A DNA stretch of 64,000 bases from Castellaniella sp049671645 (GTDB lineage: Bacteria; Pseudomonadota; Gammaproteobacteria; Burkholderiales; Burkholderiaceae_B). How positions within the stretch are numbered: the first letter of the stretch is position 1; each line of letters starts with the position of its first letter. Location: assembly GCF_049671645.1 (NCBI RefSeq), contig NZ_JBATVG010000022.1:83959-147958 (forward strand), read 5' to 3'. The notes below the pieces were generated by a model. That model saw only the letters and a program-made list of their open reading frames with translations. It was not told the origin of the DNA and made no database searches. Positions 15,738-24,855 of the stretch are shown piece after piece. Both the position numbers and the translations under genes were made by a program.

Positions 15738-17545
15738 TTTTGCAAGCACTCGACGCCTACTACCGGCGTAAACAGATGGATCCAGATCCGACCAAGCGTC
15801 TTCCGGCCGAAGGCCTGGAAGACAAGGAAATCCCGTTTATTCTGGAGATTTCCGCCGATGGCGCCTTGCTCAATATTGCTGATACACGCAGCCCTGAGGG
15901 GAAAAAGAAGATAGGCCAACGTTTTCTGGTGCCGCAAGGCATTAAGAAGACCTCAGGCGTCGCCGCGAACCTTTTTTGGGACAACGCGGAATATGTACTT
16001 GGTCTGCCGGATAACAAGAAGCTTGACGAGAGTCGCAAGAAGGGTAAAGAAGACGAATATCGGGAACGCCTGCTGGGCATGCATGCTGCGTTTTTAGAAA
16101 AAATCAGTGGCTTGCCAAGAGAGGTGAAGGAGGACGCTGGGGTGCGTGCTGTACTTGCTTTTTTTGGCAAACTTGAAATAACGGCGCTTGAGCGGTTTCC
16201 TGCTTTTGCCGACATTCAGGCTGGTAATCCTGTTCTCAGTTTTCGATTGAGCGGTGGCGTTGAGTTGGTGTGTCAGCGCAGCGCCGTTGTTGATGCAGTC
16301 ACAGGTGAAAGTGAAGTCCCGCCTGACGGGGTCTGTTTGGTCCTTGGCCAGCCAGCTGCCATCGAACGCCTGCATCCGGCGATCAAAGGCGTATGGGGGG
16401 CGCAGACCTTTGGCGCAAATATTGTGTCTTTCAATCTCGATGCCTTTAACTCGTATGGAAAATTACAAGGCGCCAATGCTCCGTTGGGAAAGGCTGCGGT
16501 ATTTGCCTACACCACGGCATTGAATCATCTTCTGGCGCGAGACTCACGCCAACGTATCCAGATCGGCGATGCCTCTACAGTCTTCTGGGCAGAGGAGCCG
16601 CATGACCTTGAGAACGCGATACCTGATCTATTCGGCGATGCGCCCAAAGACGATCCTGATCGGCATGTCCAGGCCGTGGAGGCCTTGTATTCCGCCCTCC
16701 ATACGGGGAAGTTTGCCGAAGGGGGTGTAGAGACGCGCTTCCATGTATTGGGGCTTGCGCCAAATGCCGCTCGCATCAGCATCCGTTTTTGGGAAACGGC
16801 AACTGCAGCTGAGTTGGCGCAACGCATCAAACAGCACTTTGACGACACCGACATTACGCATGCCGACTACGAGCCACGTTACCTGTCGCTGTTCCGTCTG
16901 TTGACTGGTGTGGCCTTGCTCAACAAGGCTGACAATATTCCACCCAATCTCGGTGGTGATGTCGTACGCGCCATCCTAGAAGGGCTGCCCTATCCAGTGG
17001 CACTGTTGAATCAAGCAGTGATGCGTTGCCGCGCCGAGCAATCCCGCAAGGATCAAAATGGTAGGCCAACTCAGAACGTGAGTTATGCACGTGCTGCTGT
17101 GATAAAGGCCTGCCTAAATCGTCAGATACGTTTCCGCCTAAGTCCCGAGAAGGAGTTCCTGCCCATGCTTGACCCTGAAAATATCAATCCAGGCTACCGG
17201 TTGGGGCGCCTGTTCGCCGCGCTGGAAAAAATTCAGGAAGACGCGAATCCTGGATTGAATGCCACCATCCGTGATCGGTATTACGGAGCAGCATCGAGTA
17301 CGCCGTCCTCCGTATTTCCAACCTTGATCCGCTTGTCCAAGCACCATCTGGGTAAGCTTTCGGGCGGGCTCGCTGTGTCGCGTGAAAGGCTGGTTGGCGA
17401 CATTATGAACGGCTTCGATGTCGATAGCTTTCCTCCGCGTGTACTGCCGCTGCCTGACCAAGCGCGCTTCGCCCTTGGCTATTACCATCAACGCCAAGCT
17501 TTCTTTATCAAATCCGAACCTAAGAGCAAGGAGGAATCCCAATGA
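15734..17545 (+). CDS. cas8c: CRISPR-associated protein Cas8c (Csd1), large Cascade subunit
   Basis: A 603-aa Csd1/Cas8c. In type I-C Cascade it recognises the PAM and helps open target DNA; an internal start in some homologues also yields a small subunit. The N-terminal segment MILQALDAYYRRKQ and the RFLVPQGIKKTSGVAANLFWDNAEYVLG region are family-typical. The C-terminal third is helix-rich and suits the small-subunit-like domain. Overlaps with cas5 (ATGA) and cas7 (ATGA) indicate one translationally coupled operon. Confidence 0.93.
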   Translation: MILQALDAYYRRKQMDPDPTKRLPAEGLEDKEIPFILEISADGALLNIADTRSPEGKKKIGQRFLVPQGIKKTSGVAANLFWDNAEYVLGLPDNKKLDESRKKGKEDEYRERLLGMHAAFLEKISGLPREVKEDAGVRAVLAFFGKLEITALERFPAFADIQAGNPVLSFRLSGGVELVCQRSAVVDAVTGESEVPPDGVCLVLGQPAAIERLHPAIKGVWGAQTFGANIVSFNLDAFNSYGKLQGANAPLGKAAVFAYTTALNHLLARDSRQRIQIGDASTVFWAEEPHDLENAIPDLFGDAPKDDPDRHVQAVEALYSALHTGKFAEGGVETRFHVLGLAPNAARISIRFWETATAAELAQRIKQHFDDTDITHADYEPRYLSLFRLLTGVALLNKADNIPPNLGGDVVRAILEGLPYPVALLNQAVMRCRAEQSRKDQNGRPTQNVSYARAAVIKACLNRQIRFRLSPEKEFLPMLDPENINPGYRLGRLFAALEKIQEDANPGLNATIRDRYYGAASSTPSSVFPTLIRLSKHHLGKLSGGLAVSRERLVGDIMNGFDVDSFPPRVLPLPDQARFALGYYHQRQAFFIKSEPKSKEESQ

Positions 17546-18417
17546 GCCTCAACCACCGCTACGACTTCGTCCTGCTTTTTGATGTGAAGGATGGCAACCC
17601 CAACGGCGATCCGGATGCTGGAAACCTGCCGCGCCTGGACGCTGAAACAGGTCATGGGCTCGTGACCGATGTGTCGCTCAAACGCAAGGTGCGTAATTTC
17701 GTTGGTCTGGTCAAGGGAGATGCGTCGCCGTATGAGATCTATGTCAAGGAAAAGGCCATTCTCAACAAGACTCACGAACGGGCCTATGAAGGCATTGGGA
17801 AGGCAGAACTGTTGAAAGGTGACGACAAAAAGCGCAAGGGTGGTGATGCAGTAAACGAAGCTCGCGATTGGATGTGTCGGAATTTCTTCGATATACGCAC
17901 TTTTGGCGCAGTCATGTCCACCGGCGTTAATTGTGGTCAAGTACGTGGTCCGGTTCAGATTACCTTTGCTCGCTCGGTGGATCCGATCATTGCCCAAGAA
18001 CACTCGATCACCCGTATGGCGGTGGCGACCGAAGCCGAGGCTGATAAGCAGGGGGGGGACAACCGCACTATGGGCCGCAAGCACACCGTCCCCTACGGTC
18101 TCTACGTTGCACATGGTTTTGTATCAAGCTTTCTCGCCAAACAAACCGGCTTCTCGGAAGATGATCTGGCACTGTTGTGGCAGGCTCTTGGACAGATGTT
18201 CGAGCATGATCGCTCCGCTGCTCGCGGCGAAATGGCCACTCGCGGACTGTATATATTCAAACATGACTCGGAACTGGGGAACGCCCCGGCGCATGCACTG
18301 TTCGAGCGGCTCAAGGTGCAAAAGAGCACCGAAATTCCCCGCAGCTTTTCCGACTACAGTGTGAAGATGGATGATGCCGGGATGCCCTCGGGCGTAACCA
18401 TCACCCAACTGTTCTGA
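17542..18417 (+). CDS. cas7: CRISPR-associated protein Cas7 (Csd2), Cascade backbone
   Basis: A 291-aa Csd2/Cas7. Several copies form the filament along the crRNA, and their thumbs displace every sixth guide base. YDFVLLFDVKDGNPNGDPDAG and the TDVSLKRKVRNFV segment are characteristic. FGAVMSTGVNCGQVRGPVQ is the conserved central motif. An in-frame G8 tract occurs at 18051-18058 (coding QGG), a possible slippage site. The start overlaps cas8c. Confidence 0.95.
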   Translation: MSLNHRYDFVLLFDVKDGNPNGDPDAGNLPRLDAETGHGLVTDVSLKRKVRNFVGLVKGDASPYEIYVKEKAILNKTHERAYEGIGKAELLKGDDKKRKGGDAVNEARDWMCRNFFDIRTFGAVMSTGVNCGQVRGPVQITFARSVDPIIAQEHSITRMAVATEAEADKQGGDNRTMGRKHTVPYGLYVAHGFVSSFLAKQTGFSEDDLALLWQALGQMFEHDRSAARGEMATRGLYIFKHDSELGNAPAHALFERLKVQKSTEIPRSFSDYSVKMDDAGMPSGVTITQLF

Positions 18418-18440
18418 TCCCCACCACGAGAGCGGAAACC

Positions 18441-19073
18441 ATGGACGACGAGGACCTGCTTCCGCTCTCGGCTCTTCAACATTACCTGTATTGCCCACGC
18501 CAGTGCGCGCTGATCCATTTGGAACAGCAATGGGCGGAGAACCGGCTGACAGCGGAAGGCCGCTTGCTGCATCAGCGGGCCGACACTCCACAGATTGAAC
18601 GGCGGCGGGGGGTGCGCACGGTGACGGCTATGCCCTTGCTTTCGCTGGAATTGGGTATTACAGGCACGGCGGATGTGGTCGAATTCCACCGTGGCGAGAC
18701 TGGCGAACGTGCCTTCCCGGTTGAATACAAACGCGGCCGGCCCAAGGCGCACCGCGCCGATGAGGTCCAGTTGTGTGCGCAGGCACTCTGCCTGGAAGCC
18801 ATGCTTGGCGTGCCCGTAGAGGCAGGTGCGCTGTTCTACGGAAAAACCCGGCGGCGCAAGGAGGTGCCCTTCGATCCAGAACTGCGTGACCTAACCCAAC
18901 GCACCATCATTGAAGTTCGCACCATGATCGCTTCACGGCAAACGCCTTCCGCTTGTTATGAGGCCAAACGCTGTGATGCCTGTTCGCTATTGGAACTCTG
19001 CCAACCACGCCTGCTAGGTCGCCGCAGCGTTGGCGATTGGTTACGACGGCAGATTGATGAAAAGGAAGATTGA
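18441..19073 (+). CDS. cas4: CRISPR-associated exonuclease Cas4
   Basis: A 210-aa Cas4, a RecB-like nuclease with an Fe-S cluster that trims prespacers and selects those with a correct PAM. YLYCPRQCALIH near the N-terminus and CDACSLLELCQP near the C-terminus supply the cluster cysteines. FPVEYKRGRPK holds the nuclease Glu-x-Lys, followed by DEVQLCAQALCLE. It lies 23 bp after cas7 with GAGAGCGG between, and abuts cas1. Confidence 0.94.
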   Translation: MDDEDLLPLSALQHYLYCPRQCALIHLEQQWAENRLTAEGRLLHQRADTPQIERRRGVRTVTAMPLLSLELGITGTADVVEFHRGETGERAFPVEYKRGRPKAHRADEVQLCAQALCLEAMLGVPVEAGALFYGKTRRRKEVPFDPELRDLTQRTIIEVRTMIASRQTPSACYEAKRCDACSLLELCQPRLLGRRSVGDWLRRQIDEKED

Positions 19074-19075
19074 GC

Positions 19076-20110
19076 ATGCGTCGCCAACTCAACACCCTGT
19101 ACGTCACTACCGATGGCGCCTGGCTGCGCAAGGATGGCGCCACCATCGTGATGGAGGTTGAGCGCGAGGAGCGCGCGCGACTGCCGGTTCACATGCTGGA
19201 AAGTCTGGTGTGTATTGGCCGTGTCGCGGTCTCTCCGCAATTATTGGGTTTCTGCTCAGAACAGGGCATCAGCATCTGCTATCTCACGCCGTATGGACGG
19301 TTCCTGGCACGCGTCGAAGGCCCCGTTTCTGGGAATGTCCTGCTGCGCCGCGAACAGTACCGTCGCAGTGACGATCCCCAGGGCTGTGCCGCCATCGTGC
19401 GCAATCTACTCGTTGGCAAGATTCACAACCAGCGGGCGGTGCTGGCCCGGGGCTGGCGTGACCACGGTGATCGTCTGACTGACCGCCTTGCTTTTCAACA
19501 TGCGCTCAAACGGCTCAAGCGTATCCCGCAACGTATCCTGCAGGAAAGCGATGTGGACTTGCTGCGTGGTCTGGAGGGTGAGGCGGCTCAAGTCTACTTC
19601 GGTGTGTTCGACCAGCTGATCCGGGCTGAGTCGCCCCTGTTGCGTTTTGGCGGTCGCAACCGCCGCCCACCGCGAGATGCTTTCAACGCGCTGTTGTCCT
19701 TTCTTTATACCTTGCTCACTCATGACTGCCGCTCTGCATTGGAGACGGTAGGCTTGGACCCCTCTGTTGGCTTTCTGCACCGTGACCGTCCAGGGCGCCC
19801 CAGTTTGGCACTCGATATGGCTGAGGAGTTTCGCCCTTTGCTGGGGGAGCGGCTTGCTTTATCGCTTATCAACCGGCGGCAGCTGAATGAACGTGATTTC
19901 CAGGTTTTCGACAGTGGGGCTGTGCAGTTAAAAGATGATGCGCGTAAGACCGTGTTGGTGGCCTATCAGGAGCGTAAGCGCGAGCAACTCTATCACGCCT
20001 TCCTGGACGAGAAAGTCGATATCGGCCTGCTGCCTTTTGCACAGGCGCAACTGCTTGCCCGCCATTTGCGTGGTGACCTTGACGGCTATCCGCCGTTTCT
20101 TTGGAAATGA
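19076..20110 (+). CDS. cas1: CRISPR integrase Cas1
   Basis: A 344-aa Cas1, the spacer integrase that works with Cas2. N-terminal beta domain MRRQLNTLYVTTDGAWLRKDG. The alpha domain carries the metal-binding triad region: the Glu precedes VYFGVFDQLI, His is in SVGFLHRDRPGRPSLALDMAEEFRPL, and Asp/Glu follow in LDMAEEF. The ATG at 19076 is favoured by AAGGA upstream (19062-19066) and overlaps nothing critical; a TTG at 19070 is also in frame. The motifs look intact, so adaptation is probably functional. Confidence 0.95.
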   Translation: MRRQLNTLYVTTDGAWLRKDGATIVMEVEREERARLPVHMLESLVCIGRVAVSPQLLGFCSEQGISICYLTPYGRFLARVEGPVSGNVLLRREQYRRSDDPQGCAAIVRNLLVGKIHNQRAVLARGWRDHGDRLTDRLAFQHALKRLKRIPQRILQESDVDLLRGLEGEAAQVYFGVFDQLIRAESPLLRFGGRNRRPPRDAFNALLSFLYTLLTHDCRSALETVGLDPSVGFLHRDRPGRPSLALDMAEEFRPLLGERLALSLINRRQLNERDFQVFDSGAVQLKDDARKTVLVAYQERKREQLYHAFLDEKVDIGLLPFAQAQLLARHLRGDLDGYPPFLWK

Positions 20111-20119
20111 TCGGAGCGC

Positions 20120-20416
20120 ATGGCGATGATGGTCCTGGTTAGCTACGATGTCAGTACGACATCTTCCGACGGTGCGAGGCGTTTGCGCCGCATTGCCAAG
20201 GCCTGCCGTGATTACGGGCAGCGCGTGCAGTACTCTGTATTCGAAATCGAAGTCGAGCCTGCGCAATGGGTGCAGCTGCGGCAGCGGCTGTGTGACTTGA
20301 TCGATCCAGAGTTTGACAGCTTGCGCTTTTACCAACTGGGCGCGAAGTGGGAGCACCGCATCGAGCACATTGGCGCGAAACCTACTCTCAACCTCAATGG
20401 GCCGCTGGTCTTCTGA
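20120..20416 (+). CDS. cas2: CRISPR-associated endoribonuclease-like Cas2
   Basis: A 98-aa Cas2, the structural dimer of the Cas1-Cas2 integrase. VLVSYDVSTTSSDGARRLRRIAK holds the ferredoxin-like beta strand with the conserved Asp, and GQRVQYSVFEIEVEPAQW follows. CGGAG precedes the start; an internal ATG at 20126 would give MVLVSYDV, the most common beginning. It is the last cas gene, 174 bp before the first repeat. Confidence 0.95.
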   Translation: MAMMVLVSYDVSTTSSDGARRLRRIAKACRDYGQRVQYSVFEIEVEPAQWVQLRQRLCDLIDPEFDSLRFYQLGAKWEHRIEHIGAKPTLNLNGPLVF

Positions 20417-20590
20417 CGCGAACCTTAAGTGTCTGAAAATTCCCTACCGCTTTCGCGGAAATATAATTATTTGATTATTAAGGGGTTTTCAGAAAATTTT
20501 TTGTGGCCTTCCATATCTTGCTGCTGTACAAGAACGGTTCGCGTATTTATTATTTCTTTCCCTTTGATTTTGCGTGCTTACGCAAGGGGA
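20417..20590 (+). promoter_or_regulatory. CRISPR leader
   Basis: The 174 bp between cas2 and the first repeat are AT-rich compared with both neighbours (runs such as AAATATAATTATTTGATTATT and TATTTATTATTTC), as expected of a leader that drives pre-crRNA transcription and guides spacer integration. The hook TTACGCAAGGGGA directly abuts the first repeat. Proximity to cas1-cas2 and the repeat orientation (GGATTGAAAC distal) set the leader at this end. Confidence 0.85.
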
Positions 20591-23541
20591 GTCGCGCCTC
20601 GCGAAGGCGCGTGGATTGAAACCTAAACTCAATGTCTAGAACTATCGCAACCATTGGTCGCGCCTCGCGAAGGCGCGTGGATTGAAACATGCTGATGTCT
20701 CGACATCAGTTTGCGCGCTGGGTGTCGCGCCTCGCGAAGGCGCGTGGATTGAAACCGTGAATCTGAGCCGCACTATGAGGCGAACGAGGGTCGCGCCTCG
20801 CGAAGGCGCGTGGATTGAAACATGCTGATGTCTCGACATCAGTTTGCGCGCTGGGGTCGCGCCTCGCGAAGGCGCGTGGATTGAAACTTAGTAACCCTGG
20901 GCGAGCCAGTTGATCATCGCGGGTCGCGCCTCGCGAAGGCGCGTGGATTGAAACACTTTGGAGCATAAAGGTCGAACTGGGTACGGCGAGTCGCGCCTCG
21001 CGAAGGCGCGTGGATTGAAACTGATATCCCAGATCCGCAGTGACGGTCGTGTTGTGTCGCGCCTCGCGAAGGCGCGTGGATTGAAACTTGATGAATTGGC
21101 TTATGTCTACGGCGTACCATCCAGTCGCGCCTCGCGAAGGCGCGTGGATTGAAACAGCGGGATTGGGCGCGCCCTCGTCCGCATTGGTTGTCGCGCCTCG
21201 CGAAGGCGCGTGGATTGAAACCGCGATGCAGCCGGCACGATCGGCGGCCTGCGCACGTCGCGCCTCGCGAAGGCGCGTGGATTGAAACATCCGTACGGAT
21301 CCGCGGTTGACCTTGGGCAGACGTCGCGCCTCGCGAAGGCGCGTGGATTGAAACAATCTGGTCGTGCCGCTGCCTCACGAGGGCACCGGTCGCGCCTCGC
21401 GAAGGCGCGTGGATTGAAACCTTCGCGGCAAAATGGATGTTGTAGGCGCTGGCGGTCGCGCCTCGCGAAGGCGCGTGGATTGAAACCTCGGGATGCTGGG
21501 CCAACTCGGGTATGGGTTCGCGTCGCGCCTCGCGAAGGCGCGTGGATTGAAACATGGGTGTCTTCGACTACTCGCTTTTGCTGCTCACGTCGCGCCTCGC
21601 GAAGGCGCGTGGATTGAAACATGACCTCTGCCGGCAAGCTGTTCGCCGCCGGCCTGTCGCGCCTCGCGAAGGCGCGTGGATTGAAACTGACGGATGACAA
21701 TCTGCGTGACCCGACCAGCCAGGTCGCGCCTCGCGAAGGCGCGTGGATTGAAACCCATCCACGGTGCTGGCCAAGATCACCGGCCACCGTCGCGCCTCGC
21801 GAAGGCGCGTGGATTGAAACATCTGCGCTCCTTTGCCAGTGAATGGGCAATGGAGGTCGCGCCTCGCGAAGGCGCGTGGATTGAAACACGATCAGCGTGC
21901 AGAAGAACCCGCCCAGCGTGGGTCGCGCCTCGCGAAGGCGCGTGGATTGAAACTGGACCTGGGCGGCCAGTGCGATCCCTTGGATGGTCGCGCCTCGCGA
22001 AGGCGCGTGGATTGAAACTCGCTCCACACGCGAAGACGTCGAGATTGCAGTGCGTCGCGCCTCGCGAAGGCGCGTGGATTGAAACAGGGCATTGGCGAAG
22101 AACCAGGCTTCCGTCTGGCGTCGCGCCTCGCGAAGGCGCGTGGATTGAAACGCGGATTGACGTGGCGGCTGATCCAGCGCGCCAGTCGCGCCTCGCGAAG
22201 GCGCGTGGATTGAAACGCCGAACTCGATGCCGCAACGGCTGATCAGGGCCCGTCGCGCCTCGCGAAGGCGCGTGGATTGAAACATATCGAGCTGAAGCAA
22301 GCCGCCCCGGCCAGCGGGGTCGCGCCTCGCGAAGGCGCGTGGATTGAAACATTTTGAAATACGACGAGATAGGCTCGGCCGGCCGTCGCGCCTCGCGAAG
22401 GCGCGTGGATTGAAACTCCCAATATCGCCGCGTGCGCTGGTCCTGTGCCGGGTCGCGCCTCGCGAAGGCGCGTGGATTGAAACCTCGAAGACAAGGGGAT
22501 CAAAGTGCATCTGGACGGTCGCGCCTCGCGAAGGCGCGTGGATTGAAACACTTGCAACGTGCCGGCGTCGGCCAAGCCGGGCTGTCGCGCCTCGCGAAGG
22601 CGCGTGGATTGAAACACCTATTGTCTGTCCGATCTTCGCCGCTTCTGCAGTCGCGCCTCGCGAAGGCGCGTGGATTGAAACACGCTACCGGCATCGCCGG
22701 TCATCAGGTCGTCAATGTCGCGCCTCGCGAAGGCGCGTGGATTGAAACCGCAGCATGGATTGCGATAGCTGCGAACAAAGCGGGTCGCGCCTCGCGAAGG
22801 CGCGTGGATTGAAACAATTTCCGCCAGGTGTTCGACATCTGCACGGGCGTCGCGCCTCGCGAAGGCGCGTGGATTGAAACAATCGTGATCGTGTAGCCCA
22901 AGCGCTCGGCCAGAGTCGCGCCTCGCGAAGGCGCGTGGATTGAAACTCACGGGCGGATCGACAACCGCCCTCATCCTCCTGTCGCGCCTCGCGAAGGCGC
23001 GTGGATTGAAACACGTTTGCCATCGTGATGCCGCCCCCGGCTATTGGTCGCGCCTCGCGAAGGCGCGTGGATTGAAACGTCCCAGGTGCAGCAATGACCG
23101 GATGCCAACGATGTCGCGCCTCGCGAAGGCGCGTGGATTGAAACCTTGCGGTGGTCCTCGATGATCTCCCAGCTGCCGGGTCGCGCCTCGCGAAGGCGCG
23201 TGGATTGAAACACCTGGATTGTGGACGTGCCGGATCTGATCCAGGTCGCGCCTCGCGAAGGCGCGTGGATTGAAACATCCTGCTCCTGACCGATGTGGTA
23301 CATCTCATGCTGTCGCGCCTCGCGAAGGCGCGTGGATTGAAACATGTCCATGCAACCCCCTTCAAAATTCTCTGCATGTCGCGCCTCGCGAAGGCGCGTG
23401 GATTGAAACCTCGACAACAACCCGGATCGCACCGACCACGGCGGTCGCGCCTCGCGAAGGCGCGTGGATTGAAACGCCAGCACGTATCGCCAGGCTCCTT
23501 TTGCGACACGTCGCGCCTCGCGAAGGCGCGTGGATTGAAAC
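20591..23541 (+). CRISPR. Type I-C CRISPR array, 45 repeats and 44 spacers
   Basis: The 32-bp repeat begins GTCGCGCCTCGCGAAGGCGC and ends GTGGATTGAAAC. I count 45 copies with start-to-start spacing of 65-68 bp, giving spacers of 33-36 bp. All copies read as identical, including the last (23510-23541). The inner palindrome GCGCCTCGCGAAGGCGC forms the hairpin cut by Cas5d. The spacer at 20689-20723 recurs at 20822-20855; the other spacers look distinct. Transcription is from the leader on the plus strand. Open frames on either strand here are artefacts of the repeat. Confidence 0.99.
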
Positions 23542-23545
23542 CTGT

Positions 23546-23691
23546 GGAGTTACCAGGATTCGCTGAATAGGGGTAGCATCCAGTCAGTGACTGAGGGTGG
23601 CCACCATGTCGAAAGCCAATGCGCCCAGCACAGTAAGGCAGGCATACAAGTTCATTGAATCGCATAGTGGCGAGTTCAACGTGATGACCAT
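23546..23691 (+). repeat. Left arm of 146-bp inverted repeat
   Basis: Starts GGAGTTACCAGGATTC and ends CAACGTGATGACCAT. It contains the start of the transposase remnant. It pairs with 24224-24369. Confidence 0.85.
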
Positions 23692-24226
23692 GTGCCGAGT
23701 TCTCGGTGTTCGGCGCTCAGGCTACTACGCATGGTTTCAGCATCCAATATCTGATCGGGCTCAGGGAGACGCCCGGCTTCTCAAGTTGATCCGTGCTCCT
23801 TTACCGCTAGACACGGTATCTATGGTGCGCCGAAGATCTTGCAAGACCTACGTGAACAAGGGGAGACGTGCAGTAAGCATAGAGTCGCACGCTTAATGTC
23901 GGAGAACGGTTTGCGTGCATTACACGGATACCGCATACGCCATATCCAATTCTCTAAACCACCAGCGCTGATCCCTAACTTGCTACAACGCCAATTTATG
24001 GTGTCGAGACCGAACTAGGCCTGGGTGGCGGACATCACCTACATCCGGACTTGGCAGGGTTGACTTTATCTGGCCGTGGTGATCGATTTATTCTCGAGAA
24101 AGATCGTTGGCCGGGCCGTCCGGCCAACCATTCACCGTGAGCTGGTGCTCGATGCTATCACCAAAGCGGTACGGAGTTAACGCCCTCGGAATGCCTTGAT
24201 CCATTCAGATCAGGGCGCACAGTATG
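23606..24226 (+). pseudogene. IS3-family transposase OrfB remnant
   Basis: Fragments of an OrfB can be read across frames. From 23606: SHSGEFNVMTMCRVLGVRRSG and YYAWFQHP. After a frameshift near 23800: ILQDLREQGETCSKHRVARLM. Then an internal TAG, WVADITYIRTWQG, another stop, LYLAVVIDLFSRKIVG, a TAA, and ALIHSDQGAQYG. The first two catalytic Asp motifs (DITY, HSDQG) are present, but the frame is broken several times and the C-terminal part with the catalytic Glu is missing, so the gene is dead. OrfA is absent. Confidence 0.85.
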
Positions 24227-24369
24227 GTCGTCACGTTGAATTGGCCGCTATGCGATTCAATGAACTTGTATGCCTGCCTTACTGTGCTGGGAACACTGGT
24301 TTTCGACATGATGGCTACCCCCAGTCACTGATTGGATGCTACCCCTGTCCACTGAATCCTAGTAACTCC
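24224..24369 (-). repeat. Right arm of 146-bp inverted repeat
   Basis: Reverse complement of 23546-23691 with scattered substitutions. It replaces the expected 3' part of the transposase gene. Confidence 0.85.
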
Positions 24370-24855
24370 TCCCCGCCTGCCCCGCGCACCCATGCAGGCC
24401 CGCACAGCCGCCGAGCAGCCTTTTAAGAACCCCCATCCCCGATCACCCCGCGCCCCATCCCCCCAACCCCTTGATCCTAAAGCCTCCTTCCAGAACCCCC
24501 CGGCCTTATCCCTAACCTTGTCCACAATTTCCGTGGACAAGTTCAGCACACTGGGCGATTTTTGTGCGTTGCGTCCAAGTCTTTGATCAGACAGAAGATT
24601 CAGGGATAACCCGCAGCTTGTCCATGGGTTTGTCCACACACCGCGTGGATAAATCAGTGGAGGGCTTCTTCGGACTGGTGTCATGCAGATAGCAAGGCGG
24701 AATCGCCCGGCGATGTCCCACAAAGCAGGGTGATGGTCCTAAAAGTGACATTTCTTTTCAGAAATGGTGCTGATTGTCGTGGTGTAAGCTTGATTTCATC
24801 CGCGCCGAGACACATCGTCCGGCAGGAAAAGCGCAGCAAAAATCAAAGGGGTTTC
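24370..24855. other. Intergenic region with DnaA-box-like 9-mer cluster (24518-24652)
   Basis: No gene is apparent between the IS remnant and the start of the REC-GGDEF-EAL gene. Five 9-mers close to the DnaA-box consensus TTWTNCACA occur: TTGTCCACA (24518), TTGTCCACG on the minus strand (24532-24540), TTGTCCATG (24618), TTGTCCACA (24630) and TTATCCACG on the minus strand (24644-24652). They form two inverted pairs, TTGTCCAC-N7-GTGGACAA being the clearer. The 3' part would hold the promoter of the downstream gene. Confidence 0.5.

Larger units (their letters stand above)
23546..24369 (+). mobile_element. Decayed IS3-family element with 146-bp inverted ends
   Basis: This 824-bp element begins four bases after the last CRISPR repeat. 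It encodes remnants of an IS3-type OrfB (see pseudogene). The left 146 bp (23546-23691) reappear inverted at the right end (24224-24369) with a few mismatches; both copies contain AGGGGTAGCATCCA near the tip. Full IS3 elements are larger and have short terminal repeats, so this looks like two inverted copies joined by deletion. I see no target-site duplication. Confidence 0.75.

Noticed and set aside
20706..23665. Several open frames across the CRISPR array with repeated motifs such as VSIHAPSRGAT and FNPRAFARRD
   Set aside because: They are translations of the 32-bp repeat in different frames, not proteins.
24196..24426. Open frame after the transposase remnant
   Set aside because: It is the inverted copy of the IS left end read in the opposite sense, with no independent function visible.
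24370..24729. Chromosomal or plasmid origin at the DnaA-box cluster
   Set aside because: No dnaA/dnaN/rpmH or rep gene nearby and no obvious AT-rich unwinding region, so I report only the motif cluster.
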